Notes: generated by a model from the sequence alone, not told the origin. A stretch of 64,000 nucleotides of DNA from Streptomyces sp. NRRL S-37 (GCF_000721605.1 NZ_JOIZ01000005.1:186001-250000); one strand, 5' to 3'; shown: positions 12,665 to 22,145, counted from the stretch's first letter. Numbers and translations are program-made.

Positions 12665-13138
12665 TCACGCCTGGGCCACTCCGGGGCCGGCCAGCGCGGC
12701 GATCCGCTCCACCGCGAACACGTACCCCTGCACCCCGCACCCCGCGATGACTCCGTCGGCGCGCAGGGAGACGTAGGAGTGGTGCCGGAAGGACTCGCGC
12801 CGGTGGATGTTGGAGATGTGGACCTCCATCACGGGCAGGCCGTCGCAGGCGTTGAGGGCGTCCAGAATGGCGACGGAGGTGTGGGAGTAGGCGCCGGGGT
12901 TGATGACGATCCCGCAGTGGTTCAGCCGCGCCTCGTGGATCCAGTCCACCAGCTGACCCTCGTGGTTGGACTGGCGCAGGTCCACGGTGCCGCCCCGCGC
13001 GGCCGCCGCCTCGGCGCACATCGCCTCCACGTCGGCGAGCGTGTCGGAGCCGTAGATCTCCGGCTGGCGCTGTCCCAGCAGGTTCAGGTTGGGGCCGTTG
13101 AGGATCATGATGGGGGCGTTGGCCAGATCGCGGGGCAC
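12665..13138 (-). CDS. aroQ: 3-dehydroquinate dehydratase, type II
   Basis: 157 aa from GTG 13138, preceded by GGAGGAACC. Catalyses dehydration of 3-dehydroquinate to 3-dehydroshikimate in the shikimate pathway as a dodecamer. Conserved elements: [10 protein letters not shown] with the catalytic lid nearby, [11 protein letters not shown] with the substrate-binding Asn, [17 protein letters not shown], and [16 protein letters not shown]. The length is typical for type II enzymes. Longer in-frame starts exist upstream but lack a ribosome binding site. Confidence 0.95.
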   Translation of the reverse strand: MPRDLANAPIMILNGPNLNLLGQRQPEIYGSDTLADVEAMCAEAAAARGGTVDLRQSNHEGQLVDWIHEARLNHCGIVINPGAYSHTSVAILDALNACDGLPVMEVHISNIHRRESFRHHSYVSLRADGVIAGCGVQGYVFAVERIAALAGPGVAQA

Positions 13139-13288
13139 GGTTCCTCCGGTCCGTCGGGGTGGGGCGGTCCTCACCGGAACCGCTGCTCGGACCCGGTTTA
13201 TCACGCTGCGCCGCACGGCCCTTGAGCCCGGCCCCGGCCCGTACCGGGCGACCGCGTGGCCGCGCCCGGGGCGCTTTTCGGCACTGCT

Positions 13289-13328
13289 CGTGGGCCGCCC
13301 GGAGAACCAGGTCTCCGGGCGGCCCACG
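13289..13328 (-). terminator. Hairpin terminator downstream of the cation antiporter
   Basis: Perfect 17-bp inverted repeat (13289-13305 with 13312-13328) and a 6-nt loop, 52 nt after the antiporter stop. A second 11-bp inverted repeat (13334-13344 with 13369-13379) lies between it and the stop codon. Confidence 0.8.
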
Positions 13329-13379
13329 GGCTCCGGGGAGCACGGTCACAGCCTGTGCCACCGGGCGACGTGCTCCCCG

Positions 13380-14483
13380 TCAGGGGTTGAGCGCCAGTTC
13401 CAGATAGGCCGCGAGCAGCACCAGGTGCACACCGCCCTGGAGCGGTGTGGCCCGCCCGGGGACCACGGTCAGCGCGCCCACCACCATGGTCAGGGCGAGC
13501 AGCACCATATGGGTGTTGCCGAGGCCGAGGACGAGCGGGCCGGGGAGCCAGAGGGAGGCCAGCGCGACGGCGGGGATGGTCAGGCCGATGCTGGCCATCG
13601 CCGAGCCGAGCGCGAGGTTCATACTGGTCTGCACCTGGTTGCGGCGTGAGGCGCGCACCGCGGCGATGGTCTCCGGGAGCAGGACCAGCAGGGCGATGAT
13701 CACACCGACGACGGAGTGGGGCAGCCCGGCCGCCTCCACTCCGGACTCGATCGTGGGCGAGACCCCTTTGGCCAGCCCGACCACTCCGATCAGGGCCAGG
13801 CCCAGCAGCCCGAGACTGATCAGGGCGGTGCGCGTGGAGGGCGCCTCGGCGTGCTCCTCCTCTGGGGCCGCCGTTTCGCTCTGCTTGACGATCGGCAGGA
13901 AGTAGTCGCGGTGTCTGACGGTCTGGGTCGCCACGAACAAGGCGTAGAGGATCAGCGAGGAGACCGCCGCGAACGTGAGCTGGACCGTGGAGAACTCCGG
14001 GCCCGGCTTGCTCGTGGTGAACGTCGGCAGCACGAGGCTGAGGGTCGCCAGCGTCGCGACCGTGGCGAGGGCCGCGCCGGTGCCTTCCGAGTTGAAGACC
14101 GCCGTGCCGTGGCGCAGTGAGCCCACCAGGAGACTCAGTCCGAGGATGCCGTTGACGGTGATCATCACGGCCGCGAACACGGTGTCCCTGGCGAGGGTCG
14201 CGCTCTTGTCCCCGCCGTCGAGCATCAGTGTGACGATCAGCGCCACCTCGATGACGGTGACGGCGACCGCGAGGACCAGGGAGCCGAAGGGCTCACCGAC
14301 CCGGTGCGCTACCACCTCGGCGTGGTGCACGGCCGCCAGCACGGATCCCGCGAGAACCGCGGTCACCAGTACGACGACCCAGCCGGGCAGTTCGCGTCCC
14401 CAGGTCAGGGCCAGCAGAACCACGGCGAGCACCGGCACCAGGGTCGTCCACTGTGCCGTGAGTGACCTGAGCCGAGCGGTCAT
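13380..14483 (-). CDS. ChaA-type calcium/proton antiporter
   Basis: 367 aa, about 11 hydrophobic segments, no signal peptide. Two CaCA repeats are visible. The first holds EPFGSLVLAVAVTVIEVALI near residues 63-82, and the second VVGVIIALLVLLPETIAAV near residues 257-275. The Glu in each is the cation-coordinating residue. A charged loop (EEEHAEAP) separates the halves. It should export Ca2+ (or Na+/K+) in exchange for protons. It is a monocistron with its own hairpin terminator. Confidence 0.88.
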   Translation of the reverse strand: MTARLRSLTAQWTTLVPVLAVVLLALTWGRELPGWVVVLVTAVLAGSVLAAVHHAEVVAHRVGEPFGSLVLAVAVTVIEVALIVTLMLDGGDKSATLARDTVFAAVMITVNGILGLSLLVGSLRHGTAVFNSEGTGAALATVATLATLSLVLPTFTTSKPGPEFSTVQLTFAAVSSLILYALFVATQTVRHRDYFLPIVKQSETAAPEEEHAEAPSTRTALISLGLLGLALIGVVGLAKGVSPTIESGVEAAGLPHSVVGVIIALLVLLPETIAAVRASRRNQVQTSMNLALGSAMASIGLTIPAVALASLWLPGPLVLGLGNTHMVLLALTMVVGALTVVPGRATPLQGGVHLVLLAAYLELALNP

Positions 14484-14700
14484 GGGGCGATCGTCGCAGA
14501 CGTGAACGGGCGGCGCACCTCACCGCGGCCCTCCGACCACCGGCCGACCGTGGGGGGCGCGGGGGGTGTCACCGCCGCACGGTGTACCCCTCCGCTCCGT
14601 GTTCCTGATCGTCTCGGGGTCATCATGGTCACGCATGGCCTCCTCGTACGAGTCGTGTTCGGTCGGCGCCGACGGGCGGCGCGGAGTGGGAGCGAACAGA
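14484..14700. other. Intergenic region between antiporter and TerC terminator
   Basis: Contains the antiporter's upstream region. No coding frame or recognisable RNA element. Confidence 0.4.
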
Positions 14701-14741
14701 CCGGGAGCGGAGGCCGGCGATGTGCCGGCCTCCGCTCCCGG
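14701..14741 (-). terminator. TerC hairpin terminator
   Basis: Perfect 18-bp inverted repeat (14701-14718 with 14724-14741) around a 5-nt loop, 27 nt beyond the terC stop. Confidence 0.85.
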
Positions 14742-14767
14742 TACCGGCGTCCCGGTGTCCGACAGGG

Positions 14768-15769
14768 TCAGACGTCGATGTCGTTCTTCACGGGGTTCTC
14801 GCCCCGGCCCGCCGCCGCCTCGGCCTCCGCCTGCTTGCGGGAGGCCCGCAGGCTGGTGAGCGTGGTGACGACCAGGACCGCGCAGATGACGCCCAGCGAG
14901 ACCGGGATGCTGATCTCGGGGACGTGTACCCCGGATTCGTGCAGTGCGTGCAGCACCAGCTTCACGCCGATGAAGCCGAGGATGATCGACAGGCCGTAGG
15001 ACAGGTGGACCAGCTTCTTCAGCAGGCCGCCGATGAGGAAGTACAGCTGCCTCAGGCCCATCAGCGCGAACGCGTTCGCCGTGAACACGATGTACGGGTC
15101 CTGGGTCAGGCCGAAGATCGCGGGGATGGAGTCGAGCGCGAACAGGACGTCCGTGGTGCCGATGGCGAGCATGACGACGAGCATCGGGGTCATGACCCGC
15201 TTGCCGTTCTGCTCGATCCACAGCTTGGTGCCGTGGTACCGGTCGGCCACGCCGAAGCGGCGCTCGGCGGCCTTGAGCAGCTTGTTCTCCTCGTACTCCT
15301 CGTCCTCCTCGTCGGCCCTGGCCTCCTGGATGAGCTTCCAGGCCGTCCAGATCAGGAAGGCGCCGAAGAGGTAGAACACCCAGGAGAAGCTGGCGAGGAT
15401 CGCGGCGCCGGCGGCGATGAAGATCGCGCGCAGTACCAGGGCTATGAGGACGCCGATGAGGAGCACCCGCTGCTGGTACTGCGACGGGACCGCGAACTTC
15501 GCCATGATCAGGACGAAGACGAAGAGGTTGTCGACGCTCAGCGACTTCTCGGTGATGTAGCCGGCGAAGAACTCGCCTCCGGCCTGGCCTCCGCCCCAGA
15601 TCAGCAGGCCGAATCCGAAGAGCGCGGCCAGGACGATCCAGACGACGGTCCAGATTCCGGCTTCCTTGATGGACACGTCATGCGGTTTGCGGCCGATGAA
15701 GAAGTCGACCGCGATGAGGACACCGAGGCCCACGATCGTCAGGACCCATAGGGTCGGGGAAACATCCAC
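14768..15769 (-). CDS. TerC/Alx family integral membrane protein (manganese export)
   Basis: 333 aa from GTG 15769, with GGAGGCGCA just upstream. About nine hydrophobic segments. The family hallmark ITEKSLSVDNLFVFVLIM carries the Asp in the membrane proposed to handle metal, and a second repeat holds DVLFALDSIPAIFG. TerC/Alx/MeeF-type proteins export Mn2+ and metallate secreted proteins in several bacteria; tellurite resistance is a secondary phenotype. The yybP-ykoY-type leader directly upstream supports a manganese role. It has its own promoter and terminator. Confidence 0.93.
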   Translation of the reverse strand: MDVSPTLWVLTIVGLGVLIAVDFFIGRKPHDVSIKEAGIWTVVWIVLAALFGFGLLIWGGGQAGGEFFAGYITEKSLSVDNLFVFVLIMAKFAVPSQYQQRVLLIGVLIALVLRAIFIAAGAAILASFSWVFYLFGAFLIWTAWKLIQEARADEEDEEYEENKLLKAAERRFGVADRYHGTKLWIEQNGKRVMTPMLVVMLAIGTTDVLFALDSIPAIFGLTQDPYIVFTANAFALMGLRQLYFLIGGLLKKLVHLSYGLSIILGFIGVKLVLHALHESGVHVPEISIPVSLGVICAVLVVTTLTSLRASRKQAEAEAAAGRGENPVKNDIDV

Positions 15770-15773
15770 TGCG

Positions 15774-15824
15774 CCTCCGGCAGATACGTCACACGGCAAA
15801 TGTCAGCGTCGTCGCTGCCGGAGG
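15774..15824 (-). promoter_or_regulatory. RBS-sequestering inverted repeat of the terC leader
   Basis: CCTCCGGCAG (minus strand, 15824-15815) is perfectly complementary to CTGCCGGAGG (15783-15774), which contains the terC ribosome binding site. The same CCTCCG can instead pair with CGGAGG (15946-15941) to close the aptamer, giving two mutually exclusive structures. Confidence 0.7.
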
Positions 15825-15949
15825 TCTCTTCCACCCGGGTCGCCGGCGCTCGAGTGCGTCCGGACGGTCCATCGGGCCGACGCCCCGGGATCTGGCCTGA
15901 TCCGTATTGACGGGGTCGCCGCACAGACAGGGAGTACTCCCCTCCGTGC
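15818..15949 (-). promoter_or_regulatory. Manganese riboswitch (yybP-ykoY family) upstream of terC
   Basis: The minus-strand RNA begins CGCACGGAGGGGAGTA, has a central CGTCAATACG segment and ends GGGTGGAAGAGACCTCCG. The GGGGAGUA box, the GUCAAUAC box and the GAGACC segment before the closing helix are hallmarks of the yybP-ykoY Mn2+ aptamer, which commonly precedes terC/alx genes. The closing helix P1 is CGGAGG paired with CCTCCG. The upstream promoter would start transcription almost exactly at the aptamer's 5' end. Mn2+ binding should stabilise P1 and release the ribosome binding site, turning TerC on. Confidence 0.82.
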
Positions 15950-15954
15950 GGTCA

Positions 15955-15983
15955 ACAGTACCCAACCACCAAGGATTGGTAAA
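15955..15983 (-). promoter_or_regulatory. Putative sigma-70 promoter of terC leader
   Basis: TTTACC (15983-15978), 17 nt, TACTGT (15960-15955) on the minus strand. The predicted start near 15948 coincides with the 5' end of the riboswitch. Confidence 0.6.
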
Positions 15984-16056
15984 GAGGCGGGTAAAGAAAG
16001 ATACAAAGCACCAGGTGGGAAAGGTTTACGCGAACTTGGTCAAAGGCGCGGGGACG

Positions 16057-18048
16057 TCACCTGCCCCATGCGCGGCGGGCCGCCGCGACCTGGGTGAGCA
16101 CCTGGTGGAGGACCTGGCTGCCCGGCGGCACGAGCGGCGGCTCGTACGTCCAGGCGTGGCCGACCCACGGGTCGGCCAGATGGTCGTCGGGCACGGGGGT
16201 CAGTCGCAGCAGCGAACGCCACAGCGGGTCGAGGAGCGGACCGTAGCCCGCGGACTCCTCGCGGTCGGCGACCATCATCAGATGGACCCCGACGGCCGGG
16301 CCCTCGTCGGCGAGGTAACGCAACTGGTTCACGGCCCGGTCGTCGAAGCCGTGCGGGAAGTCGTTGACGATCAGTAGCTGCTGGGAGGTGTCGAAGCCGG
16401 GCGGCAGCGCGTCCGGGGCACCTCCGCGCAGCGCCATCTGCACCAGGTCGACCCGCTGCGTGAGCCGGCCCAGCACCTCCGCCACCCCCGCGGCGCCCTG
16501 GGCGGGCGGGGCCGCCAGCACATCGGTCCGCGTCAGCGGTGCCAGCGGCTGCGCCCCGGATCCGGCCGGGTCGATGACGTGCACGGTGAACTCGCCCGCC
16601 GGGTAGACGGCGAGCAGCCGGGCCGCGTGCGCCACCGCCGTCTCCATGGCGAGGCGCCGCATGTCGTGGGAGTCGGTGAACGACCCGTCGGCCGAGTCGG
16701 CCCGCCCGCTGTCGATCCACAGACCGCGCTCCAGCGGCAGCCGGAGCAGCATCGGGATGCGGATCCGGTCGGCCTCGGGCAGCCGCAGGTCGCCCAGGCG
16801 CAGCGCCATGGGTATCTCCATCGGCACCCGGTAGGCGTGCCAGGCGGGGTTGTCCCAGCGGGCGAAGGCGGGGGGCAGCGCGGGTTCGACGACGTCGGCC
16901 TCGGCGACGAGCTGGACGAGGTCCCGGTCGAGGGCCTCTCGCGCCTGGTCGACGAGGTGGGTGTACCGGGCCCGGGCGGCCTCGCGCGCGGCGTCGCCCT
17001 GACCGCCGATCCGGCTGCGCGGGTCGGACAGGGTCTGCTCCAGTTCCTTGTCCATGCGGGACTCGGCGAAGTCGACGGCACTGCGGTAGGCGGCGGTGGT
17101 ACGGGCCAGGTCCTCGAACATGCCCCAGACCTGGTTGTAGAGCCGCTCCTCCATGGACCAGCCGGTCGCGTCCCCCGCGACGGGCTGCGCGGGCTGTCCG
17201 GGCTGCGCCGGCGGTGCGGTGGGCGGGGGCGGCGGCGGGGCGGAGTTCCGCCGGCCGGGGTGGCTGTAGTCGATCGGACCGCCGGTGGTGGCGGACGGGT
17301 CCGCGGCACCGGCTCCGCCGTACGCCGGCTGCGGCCCTGTCTGTCCCGGCCCTCCGTACGACGGCGGTACGGGGCCGGGAGCGCCCTGCGGTGCGGTGCC
17401 GCCCTGGTCGGAGCCGAGGGCGGGGGCGGCCGGCTGACGGGAGCGGTCACCGTCGGCCGGACGGGGCGGGGGTGCCTGCACGGAGCGGGCGAGACCCCGC
17501 GCGACCGCCTCGTTGATGGTGTCCGCAAGCGGTACGGCCTCGGGCAGGCCCTGGTCGGTGAGGAGGTCGGCCAGGCCGCCCGCGTAGCCCTGGCCGACGG
17601 CGCGCACCTTCCAGGCGCCCTGCCGCCGGTAGAGCTCCAGCGCGATGACGGCCGACTCGGTCTCCAGGCCGGTGATGGTGTAGCTGGCGATCTCGTCGCC
17701 GTCCAGGCCGGTGACGGCGACGAAGGGGGCCGCCACGGCGCCGAACCGGGCCGGTCCCGGCCCGCCGCCCGGGGCGGGCAGGGCGAGCAGCACGCTGACG
17801 CGGTGCACCGCGTCCGTCATGGCGTCCAGGTCCACCGCGAGACGGTGGTCGGCGGCCGCCTGACGCGACACCTCCAGGCCGGGCTGAGTGGGCGCGCCCG
17901 GGTGGGCCACCCACTCCACTCCGTGGATCCGGCCGTTCTCGTCGCCGAGCGCGGCCGCGGCCACGACCGGCGTGCCGGCCGAGATCCTGATCTCCAGACG
18001 GGACTGGGAGAGCGGGTGGTTCTGTCCCCGCACCAGCTCGGCCGTCAT
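16057..18048 (-). CDS. TerD-domain protein fused to a degenerate FtsK/HerA-like domain
   Basis: 663 aa. Residues 1-190 are a TerD-like domain (RISAGTPVVAAAALGDENGRI, FVAVTGLDGDEI, VIALELYRRQGAWKVRAVGQGY). Residues 190-295 are a Pro/Gly-rich linker. Residues 297-400 are helical (EERLYNQVWGMFEDLARTT, DPRSRIGG) and probably coiled. The C-terminal part looks like an FtsK/HerA ATPase without its P-loop: FTVHVIDPAG resembles the first FtsK core strand, QQLLIVNDF the Walker B strand, and EGPAVGVHLMMVADREE the FtsK GIHLVLATQRP segment. It probably works with the TerD gene 52 nt upstream in a membrane-associated stress system. Function is inferred. Confidence 0.8.
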   Translation of the reverse strand: MTAELVRGQNHPLSQSRLEIRISAGTPVVAAAALGDENGRIHGVEWVAHPGAPTQPGLEVSRQAAADHRLAVDLDAMTDAVHRVSVLLALPAPGGGPGPARFGAVAAPFVAVTGLDGDEIASYTITGLETESAVIALELYRRQGAWKVRAVGQGYAGGLADLLTDQGLPEAVPLADTINEAVARGLARSVQAPPPRPADGDRSRQPAAPALGSDQGGTAPQGAPGPVPPSYGGPGQTGPQPAYGGAGAADPSATTGGPIDYSHPGRRNSAPPPPPPTAPPAQPGQPAQPVAGDATGWSMEERLYNQVWGMFEDLARTTAAYRSAVDFAESRMDKELEQTLSDPRSRIGGQGDAAREAARARYTHLVDQAREALDRDLVQLVAEADVVEPALPPAFARWDNPAWHAYRVPMEIPMALRLGDLRLPEADRIRIPMLLRLPLERGLWIDSGRADSADGSFTDSHDMRRLAMETAVAHAARLLAVYPAGEFTVHVIDPAGSGAQPLAPLTRTDVLAAPPAQGAAGVAEVLGRLTQRVDLVQMALRGGAPDALPPGFDTSQQLLIVNDFPHGFDDRAVNQLRYLADEGPAVGVHLMMVADREESAGYGPLLDPLWRSLLRLTPVPDDHLADPWVGHAWTYEPPLVPPGSQVLHQVLTQVAAARRAWGR

Positions 18049-18100
18049 CGCCTTCGTCCCCCTGTGTCGCGGTGGTGGCTGCTCGTATCGCCCGTGGTGC

Positions 18101-18679
18101 CTAGAGGACCGGCAGGATCGCCGGCATCAGGTCCTGGAAGGTGCGGCCGTTGGCCGGGTTGCCGAGGGCCGTCATCGTCCAGCCCGTGCCCGTGCGGTGC
18201 ACCTTCGCCATGAGCTGGGCCGTGTAGGCGCCGCCGCCGGCCAGCGTGTAGCGGGCGAGCTCCTGGCCGTTGGTCTCGTCGACGAGGCGGCAGAACGCGT
18301 TCTGCACCTCCTGGAAAGTCTGGCCCGTGAAGGAGTTCACGGTGAAGACGATCTGGTCGATGTGGACCGGGACGCGCGCGAGGTCGACGAGGATGGCCTC
18401 GTCGTCGCCGCCCTGGCCGACACCGCCGACGAGGTTGTCGCCCGTGTGGCGCACGGAGCCGTCGTCGCTCACCAGGTGGCGGAAGAAGACGACGTCGACC
18501 GGCTGCTTGTCCGCGAACAGGACGGCCGAGGCGTCCAGGTCGATCTCCCGGGTGCGCGAGCCGAACAGGCCGCGACGGGGAGCCGCCTGCCAGCCGAGAC
18601 CCATGCGCACCGCGGTCAGGCTGCCACCGTCGTTCTTCTGCAGACTGATGGCCTGACCCTTGGTCATGTTGACGGTCAC
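18101..18679 (-). CDS. terD: TerD family stress/tellurite-resistance protein
   Basis: 192 aa from GTG 18679 (TVNMTKGQAISLQKNDG), with GAGAGGGGAA upstream. TerD proteins are cytoplasmic Ca2+-binding beta-sandwich proteins tied to tellurite, phage and DNA-damage tolerance. Calcium-binding acidic segments are visible at REIDLDASAVLF, HTGDNLVGGVGQGGDDEAI and VDLARVPVHIDQ. The length and spacing match classical TerD. A PafBC-like promoter motif lies 56 nt upstream of the start. It likely shares a transcript with the TerD-fusion gene downstream. Confidence 0.93.
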   Translation of the reverse strand: MTVNMTKGQAISLQKNDGGSLTAVRMGLGWQAAPRRGLFGSRTREIDLDASAVLFADKQPVDVVFFRHLVSDDGSVRHTGDNLVGGVGQGGDDEAILVDLARVPVHIDQIVFTVNSFTGQTFQEVQNAFCRLVDETNGQELARYTLAGGGAYTAQLMAKVHRTGTGWTMTALGNPANGRTFQDLMPAILPVL

Positions 18680-18734
18680 GCGCTGATTCCCCTCTCGAAC
18701 TTCCCCTGTTACCGCGCGATCGCGGTTGACCAGA

Positions 18735-18757
18735 ACCCTACGCAGGGGCACTGACAG
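18735..18757 (-). promoter_or_regulatory. PafBC-type DNA-damage promoter motif of terD
   Basis: Minus strand reads CTGTCAGTG, 8 nt, TAGGGT: eight of nine bases of TTGTCAGTG plus a perfect TAnnnT at the same spacing as uvrA/uvrB/ogt. Confidence 0.7.
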
Positions 18758-18814
18758 CGACGTACCCGGGACCGCACTTTGTGTCGTTCTTGCAACACAT
18801 CGCGTACGCGGCCG

Positions 18815-20965
18815 TCAGGACAGTCCAGCCTCCTGCATCTGCCGCAACTCCTTCTTCATCTCGGAGACCTCGTCACGCAGCCGGGCCGCGATCTCGAACT
18901 GCAGGTCGGCGGCGGCGGCCCGCATCCGCGTGGTGAGCTCCTCGATCTGCTCGGCGAGTTCGGCGGCGGGGCGGTCGGTCGGCGCGGTCTCGGCGGCCTT
19001 GCCCCTGGTGCCCTTGGCGCTCTTCGCGCCCTTGGCCGCCTTGGCGCCCAGGGAGGGCACGGGCGCCTTGGTGCCGCCGCCCTCCTTCTTGGTCTGGCGG
19101 TAGCCCGAGCCGAGCAGTTCCTCGGTGTCGATGTCCTCGCGGGCGATCTGCGCGACGATGTCGTTGATCTTCTTGCGGAGCGGCTGGGGATCGATGCCGT
19201 TCGCCTTGTTGTACGCGACCTGCTTCTCCCTGCGGCGGTTGGTCTCGTCGATGGCCTTCTCCATCGCCGGGGTGATCTTGTCGGCGTACATGTGGACCTG
19301 GCCGGAGACGTTGCGCGCCGCGCGGCCGATGGTCTGGATCAGGGAGGTGCCCGAGCGCAGGAAGCCCTCCTTGTCGGCGTCGAGGATGGCGACCAGGGAC
19401 ACCTCGGGCAGGTCGAGGCCCTCGCGCAGCAGGTTGATGCCGACGAGGACGTCGTACTCGCCGCTGCGCAGCTCCCGCAGCAACTCGACCCGGCGCAGGG
19501 TGTCGACGTCGCTGTGCAGGTAGCGGACCTGGATGCCGAGTTCCAGGAAGTAGTCGGTGAGGTCCTCGGCCATCTTCTTGGTGAGTGTGGTGACCAGGAC
19601 GCGTTCGTCCTTCTCCACACGGGTGCGGATCTCGTGCACCAGGTCGTCGATCTGGCCCTCGGTGGGCTTGACCACGACCTCGGGGTCGACGAGGCCGGTG
19701 GGGCGGATGATCTGCTCGACGAAGCCGTTCGCGCGGGAGAGCTCGTACTGGCCGGGGGTGGCCGACAGGTAGACGGCCTGCCCGATGCGCTCCTGGAACT
19801 CCTCCCACTTCAGCGGCCGGTTGTCCAGGGCGGAGGGGAGCCGGAAGCCGTGGTCGACGAGGGTGCGCTTGCGGGAGGCGTCGCCCTCGTACATGGCGCC
19901 GATCTGCGGGACGGTGACGTGCGACTCGTCGACGACGAGGAGGAAGTCGTCCGGGAAGTAGTCCAGCAGGGTGTTCGGCGGGGAACCGGGCGAGCGGCCG
20001 TCGAAGTGCATCGAGTAGTTCTCCACGCCGGAGCAGGAGCCGATCTGGCGGAGCATCTCGATGTCGTACGTGGTGCGCATGCGCAGGCGCTGGGCCTCCA
20101 GGAGCTTGCCCTGCTTCTCCAGCTCGGTCAGGCGCTCGCCGAGCTCCTTCTCGATGTCGCCCACCGCGCGCTCCAGCCGCTCGGGGCCCGCGACGTAGTG
20201 GGAGGCCGGGAAGACGTACAGCTGCTGGTCGTCGCTGATGATCTCGCCGGTGAGCGGGTGGAGCGTGGACAGCGCCTCGATCTCGTCGCCGAACATCTCG
20301 ATGCGGACGGCGAGCTCCTCGTAGACCGGGAAGATCTCGATGGTGTCGCCGCGGACGCGGAAGGTGCCGCGGGTGAAGGCCATGTCGTTGCGCGTGTACT
20401 GGATGTCCACGAAGCGGCGCAGCAGCTCGTCCCGGTCGAGCTCGTCGCCTACGCGGAGGGGGACCATGCGGTCCACGTACTCCTGCGGGGTGCCCAGGCC
20501 GTAGATGCAGGAGACGGAGGCGACCACGACGACGTCGCGGCGGGTGAGCAGCGAGTTGGTCGCTGAGTGGCGCAGCCGCTCGACCTCCTCGTTGATCGAG
20601 GAGTCCTTCTCGATGTAGGTGTCCGACTGCGGGACGTACGCCTCGGGCTGGTAGTAGTCGTAGTACGAGACGAAGTATTCGACCGCGTTGTTCGGCAGCA
20701 GCTCGCGGAACTCGTTGGCCAGCTGGGCGGCCAGGGTCTTGTTCGGCGCCATGACCAGGGTGGGGCGCTGGAGCTTCTCGATCATCCACGCGGTGGTGGC
20801 GGACTTGCCGGTGCCGGTCGCGCCGAGCAGGACGACGTCCTTCTCACCTGCTTGGATGCGCCGGGCGAGGTCGGCGATGGCCGCCGGCTGGTCACCGCTC
20901 GGCTGGTAGGGACTGACGACCTCGAAGGGCGCCACCGTGCGTTCGATCTGGGAAACGGGCCGCAT
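18815..20965 (-). CDS. uvrB: Excinuclease ABC subunit B
   Basis: 716 aa from ATG 20965 ([20 protein letters not shown]). Helicase-like damage verifier of nucleotide excision repair. Walker [14 protein letters not shown] near residue 48, the beta-hairpin region [18 protein letters not shown] near residues 102-119, helicase motifs [12 protein letters not shown] and [15 protein letters not shown], and a C-terminal UVR domain ([21 protein letters not shown]) that contacts UvrC. An alternative GTG lies 9 nt upstream. The -10 box ends exactly 7 nt before the ATG and there is no ribosome binding site, so a leaderless mRNA is likely. Confidence 0.97.
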   Translation of the reverse strand: MRPVSQIERTVAPFEVVSPYQPSGDQPAAIADLARRIQAGEKDVVLLGATGTGKSATTAWMIEKLQRPTLVMAPNKTLAAQLANEFRELLPNNAVEYFVSYYDYYQPEAYVPQSDTYIEKDSSINEEVERLRHSATNSLLTRRDVVVVASVSCIYGLGTPQEYVDRMVPLRVGDELDRDELLRRFVDIQYTRNDMAFTRGTFRVRGDTIEIFPVYEELAVRIEMFGDEIEALSTLHPLTGEIISDDQQLYVFPASHYVAGPERLERAVGDIEKELGERLTELEKQGKLLEAQRLRMRTTYDIEMLRQIGSCSGVENYSMHFDGRSPGSPPNTLLDYFPDDFLLVVDESHVTVPQIGAMYEGDASRKRTLVDHGFRLPSALDNRPLKWEEFQERIGQAVYLSATPGQYELSRANGFVEQIIRPTGLVDPEVVVKPTEGQIDDLVHEIRTRVEKDERVLVTTLTKKMAEDLTDYFLELGIQVRYLHSDVDTLRRVELLRELRSGEYDVLVGINLLREGLDLPEVSLVAILDADKEGFLRSGTSLIQTIGRAARNVSGQVHMYADKITPAMEKAIDETNRRREKQVAYNKANGIDPQPLRKKINDIVAQIAREDIDTEELLGSGYRQTKKEGGGTKAPVPSLGAKAAKGAKSAKGTRGKAAETAPTDRPAAELAEQIEELTTRMRAAAADLQFEIAARLRDEVSEMKKELRQMQEAGLS

Positions 20966-20972
20966 GCCATCC

Positions 20973-20995
20973 ACCGTACGGCCCCCCACTGACAA
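20973..20995 (-). promoter_or_regulatory. PafBC-type DNA-damage promoter of uvrB (leaderless)
   Basis: Minus strand: TTGTCAGTG, 8 nt, TACGGT, then 7 nt (GGATGGC) to the uvrB ATG. A perfect copy of the upstream element seen at uvrA and ogt. Confidence 0.85.
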
Positions 20996-21005
20996 CAGGT
21001 CCGGA

Positions 21006-21869
21006 TCAGCGGCGCTGCGGGGTCCGGGAGCGGTGTTCCACGGGGCCGCGGGCCCGCAGCCGCGGGCGTGCCGGGGAGTGGCGGGCCGGGGAGTGGGCGG
21101 GGACGCCGGGCTTGTGCTCGGCGGGGGGTGCGGCGGGCCCGCCGGCGACCATCAGCGGGTCGAAGATCACCACGACGCCCGCGAGGACGAGGAAGGCGAG
21201 CGGGCCGACCATCATCGGCCCGATCAGGGCGGCCGCCGGCTCCCCCGCAACGGGCTCGGCCGTGCCGTGGACGTGCACCTCGAGTGCGGCCATGCCGGTG
21301 TAGTGCATCCCGGTGACCGCGAGTCCCATGACGACGCTGGCGCCCACACTCCACAGGAAGCCCCGCACCCGTCCGGCCGCCCACAGGGCGGCGCTGGCGG
21401 CGGCCATGGCGATGGCCACGGACGCGGCGACCGTGGGGATGTCGTACTCCAGGTATCCGTCGAGGCTCATCCCGGCCATGCCGAGGTAGTGCATCGAGGC
21501 GATGCCGAGGCCGGTGATGGTGCCCCCGGTGAACAGGGCCGTTCCGGAGGCGCCCTTGTAGCCGACGATGAAGACCCCGATGCCCACCATGACGACGGCG
21601 ACGGCCAGGCTCGCGAACGTGATCAGCCGGTCGTAGTGGATCGGCGTGCCCTCGACGGTGAAGCCCGTCATCGCGACGAAGTGCATCGTCCATATGCCGG
21701 AGCCGATGGTCGCGGCCCCCAGGGCGAGCCAGCCCGGGCGCCAGGAGCCGGACATCCTGATCGCCCTGGTGGTGCAGCGCAGGCCCAGGGCGCCGCCGAG
21801 GCAGGCCATGAGGAAGGCCACCACCGGTGTGACCAGGCCGTAGCTGAATCCGTCGACCGTGCCTTGCAT
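21006..21869 (-). CDS. MHYT-domain integral membrane sensor protein
   Basis: 287 aa with seven predicted membrane helices. Three copies of the MHYT-type motif ([26 protein letters not shown]) are spaced through the helices; their His/Met residues are proposed to bind copper and sense O2, CO or NO. The C-terminal ~70 residues are cytoplasmic, Pro-rich and basic, with no catalytic output domain, so the protein probably signals through a partner or is a stand-alone sensor. It ends about 40 bp upstream of uvrB but is separated from it by the uvrB promoter. Confidence 0.92.
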   Translation of the reverse strand: MQGTVDGFSYGLVTPVVAFLMACLGGALGLRCTTRAIRMSGSWRPGWLALGAATIGSGIWTMHFVAMTGFTVEGTPIHYDRLITFASLAVAVVMVGIGVFIVGYKGASGTALFTGGTITGLGIASMHYLGMAGMSLDGYLEYDIPTVAASVAIAMAAASAALWAAGRVRGFLWSVGASVVMGLAVTGMHYTGMAALEVHVHGTAEPVAGEPAAALIGPMMVGPLAFLVLAGVVVIFDPLMVAGGPAAPPAEHKPGVPAHSPARHSPARPRLRARGPVEHRSRTPQRR

Positions 21870-22145
21870 GCGCGGCCTCCCTCCCGACCTGCGTGTCTCG
21901 TGATGTCCCGATATCCCCCCTCCTGGCGCCGTGACGGCGGCCAGGGATGACGCAGAGAGTATGACCCCACCGGAATGGTCGAACGACTTTCCGGCAAAGA
22001 AACACGTCCTTGCCCCAGGTGTGTGGCATCAGTGTGCGAAGTCCGGGCGGCATCGTTCAATCCGCGGCCATCCCGCACTCGCCTCGCGTCGACCCTCTGC
22101 TGTCACAGTGGGACTGACCGTGACCGCTCGACGCGAGGAGTACGC
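21870..22145. other. Divergent intergenic region between MHYT gene and GDPD
   Basis: 276 bp containing upstream regions of both genes. The GDPD ribosome binding site CGAGGAG is at 22134-22140. No convincing operator or RNA structure was recognised. Confidence 0.4.

Noticed and set aside
18779..20566. 595-aa ORF antisense to uvrB
   Set aside because: Shadow of uvrB, no domain and no ribosome binding site.
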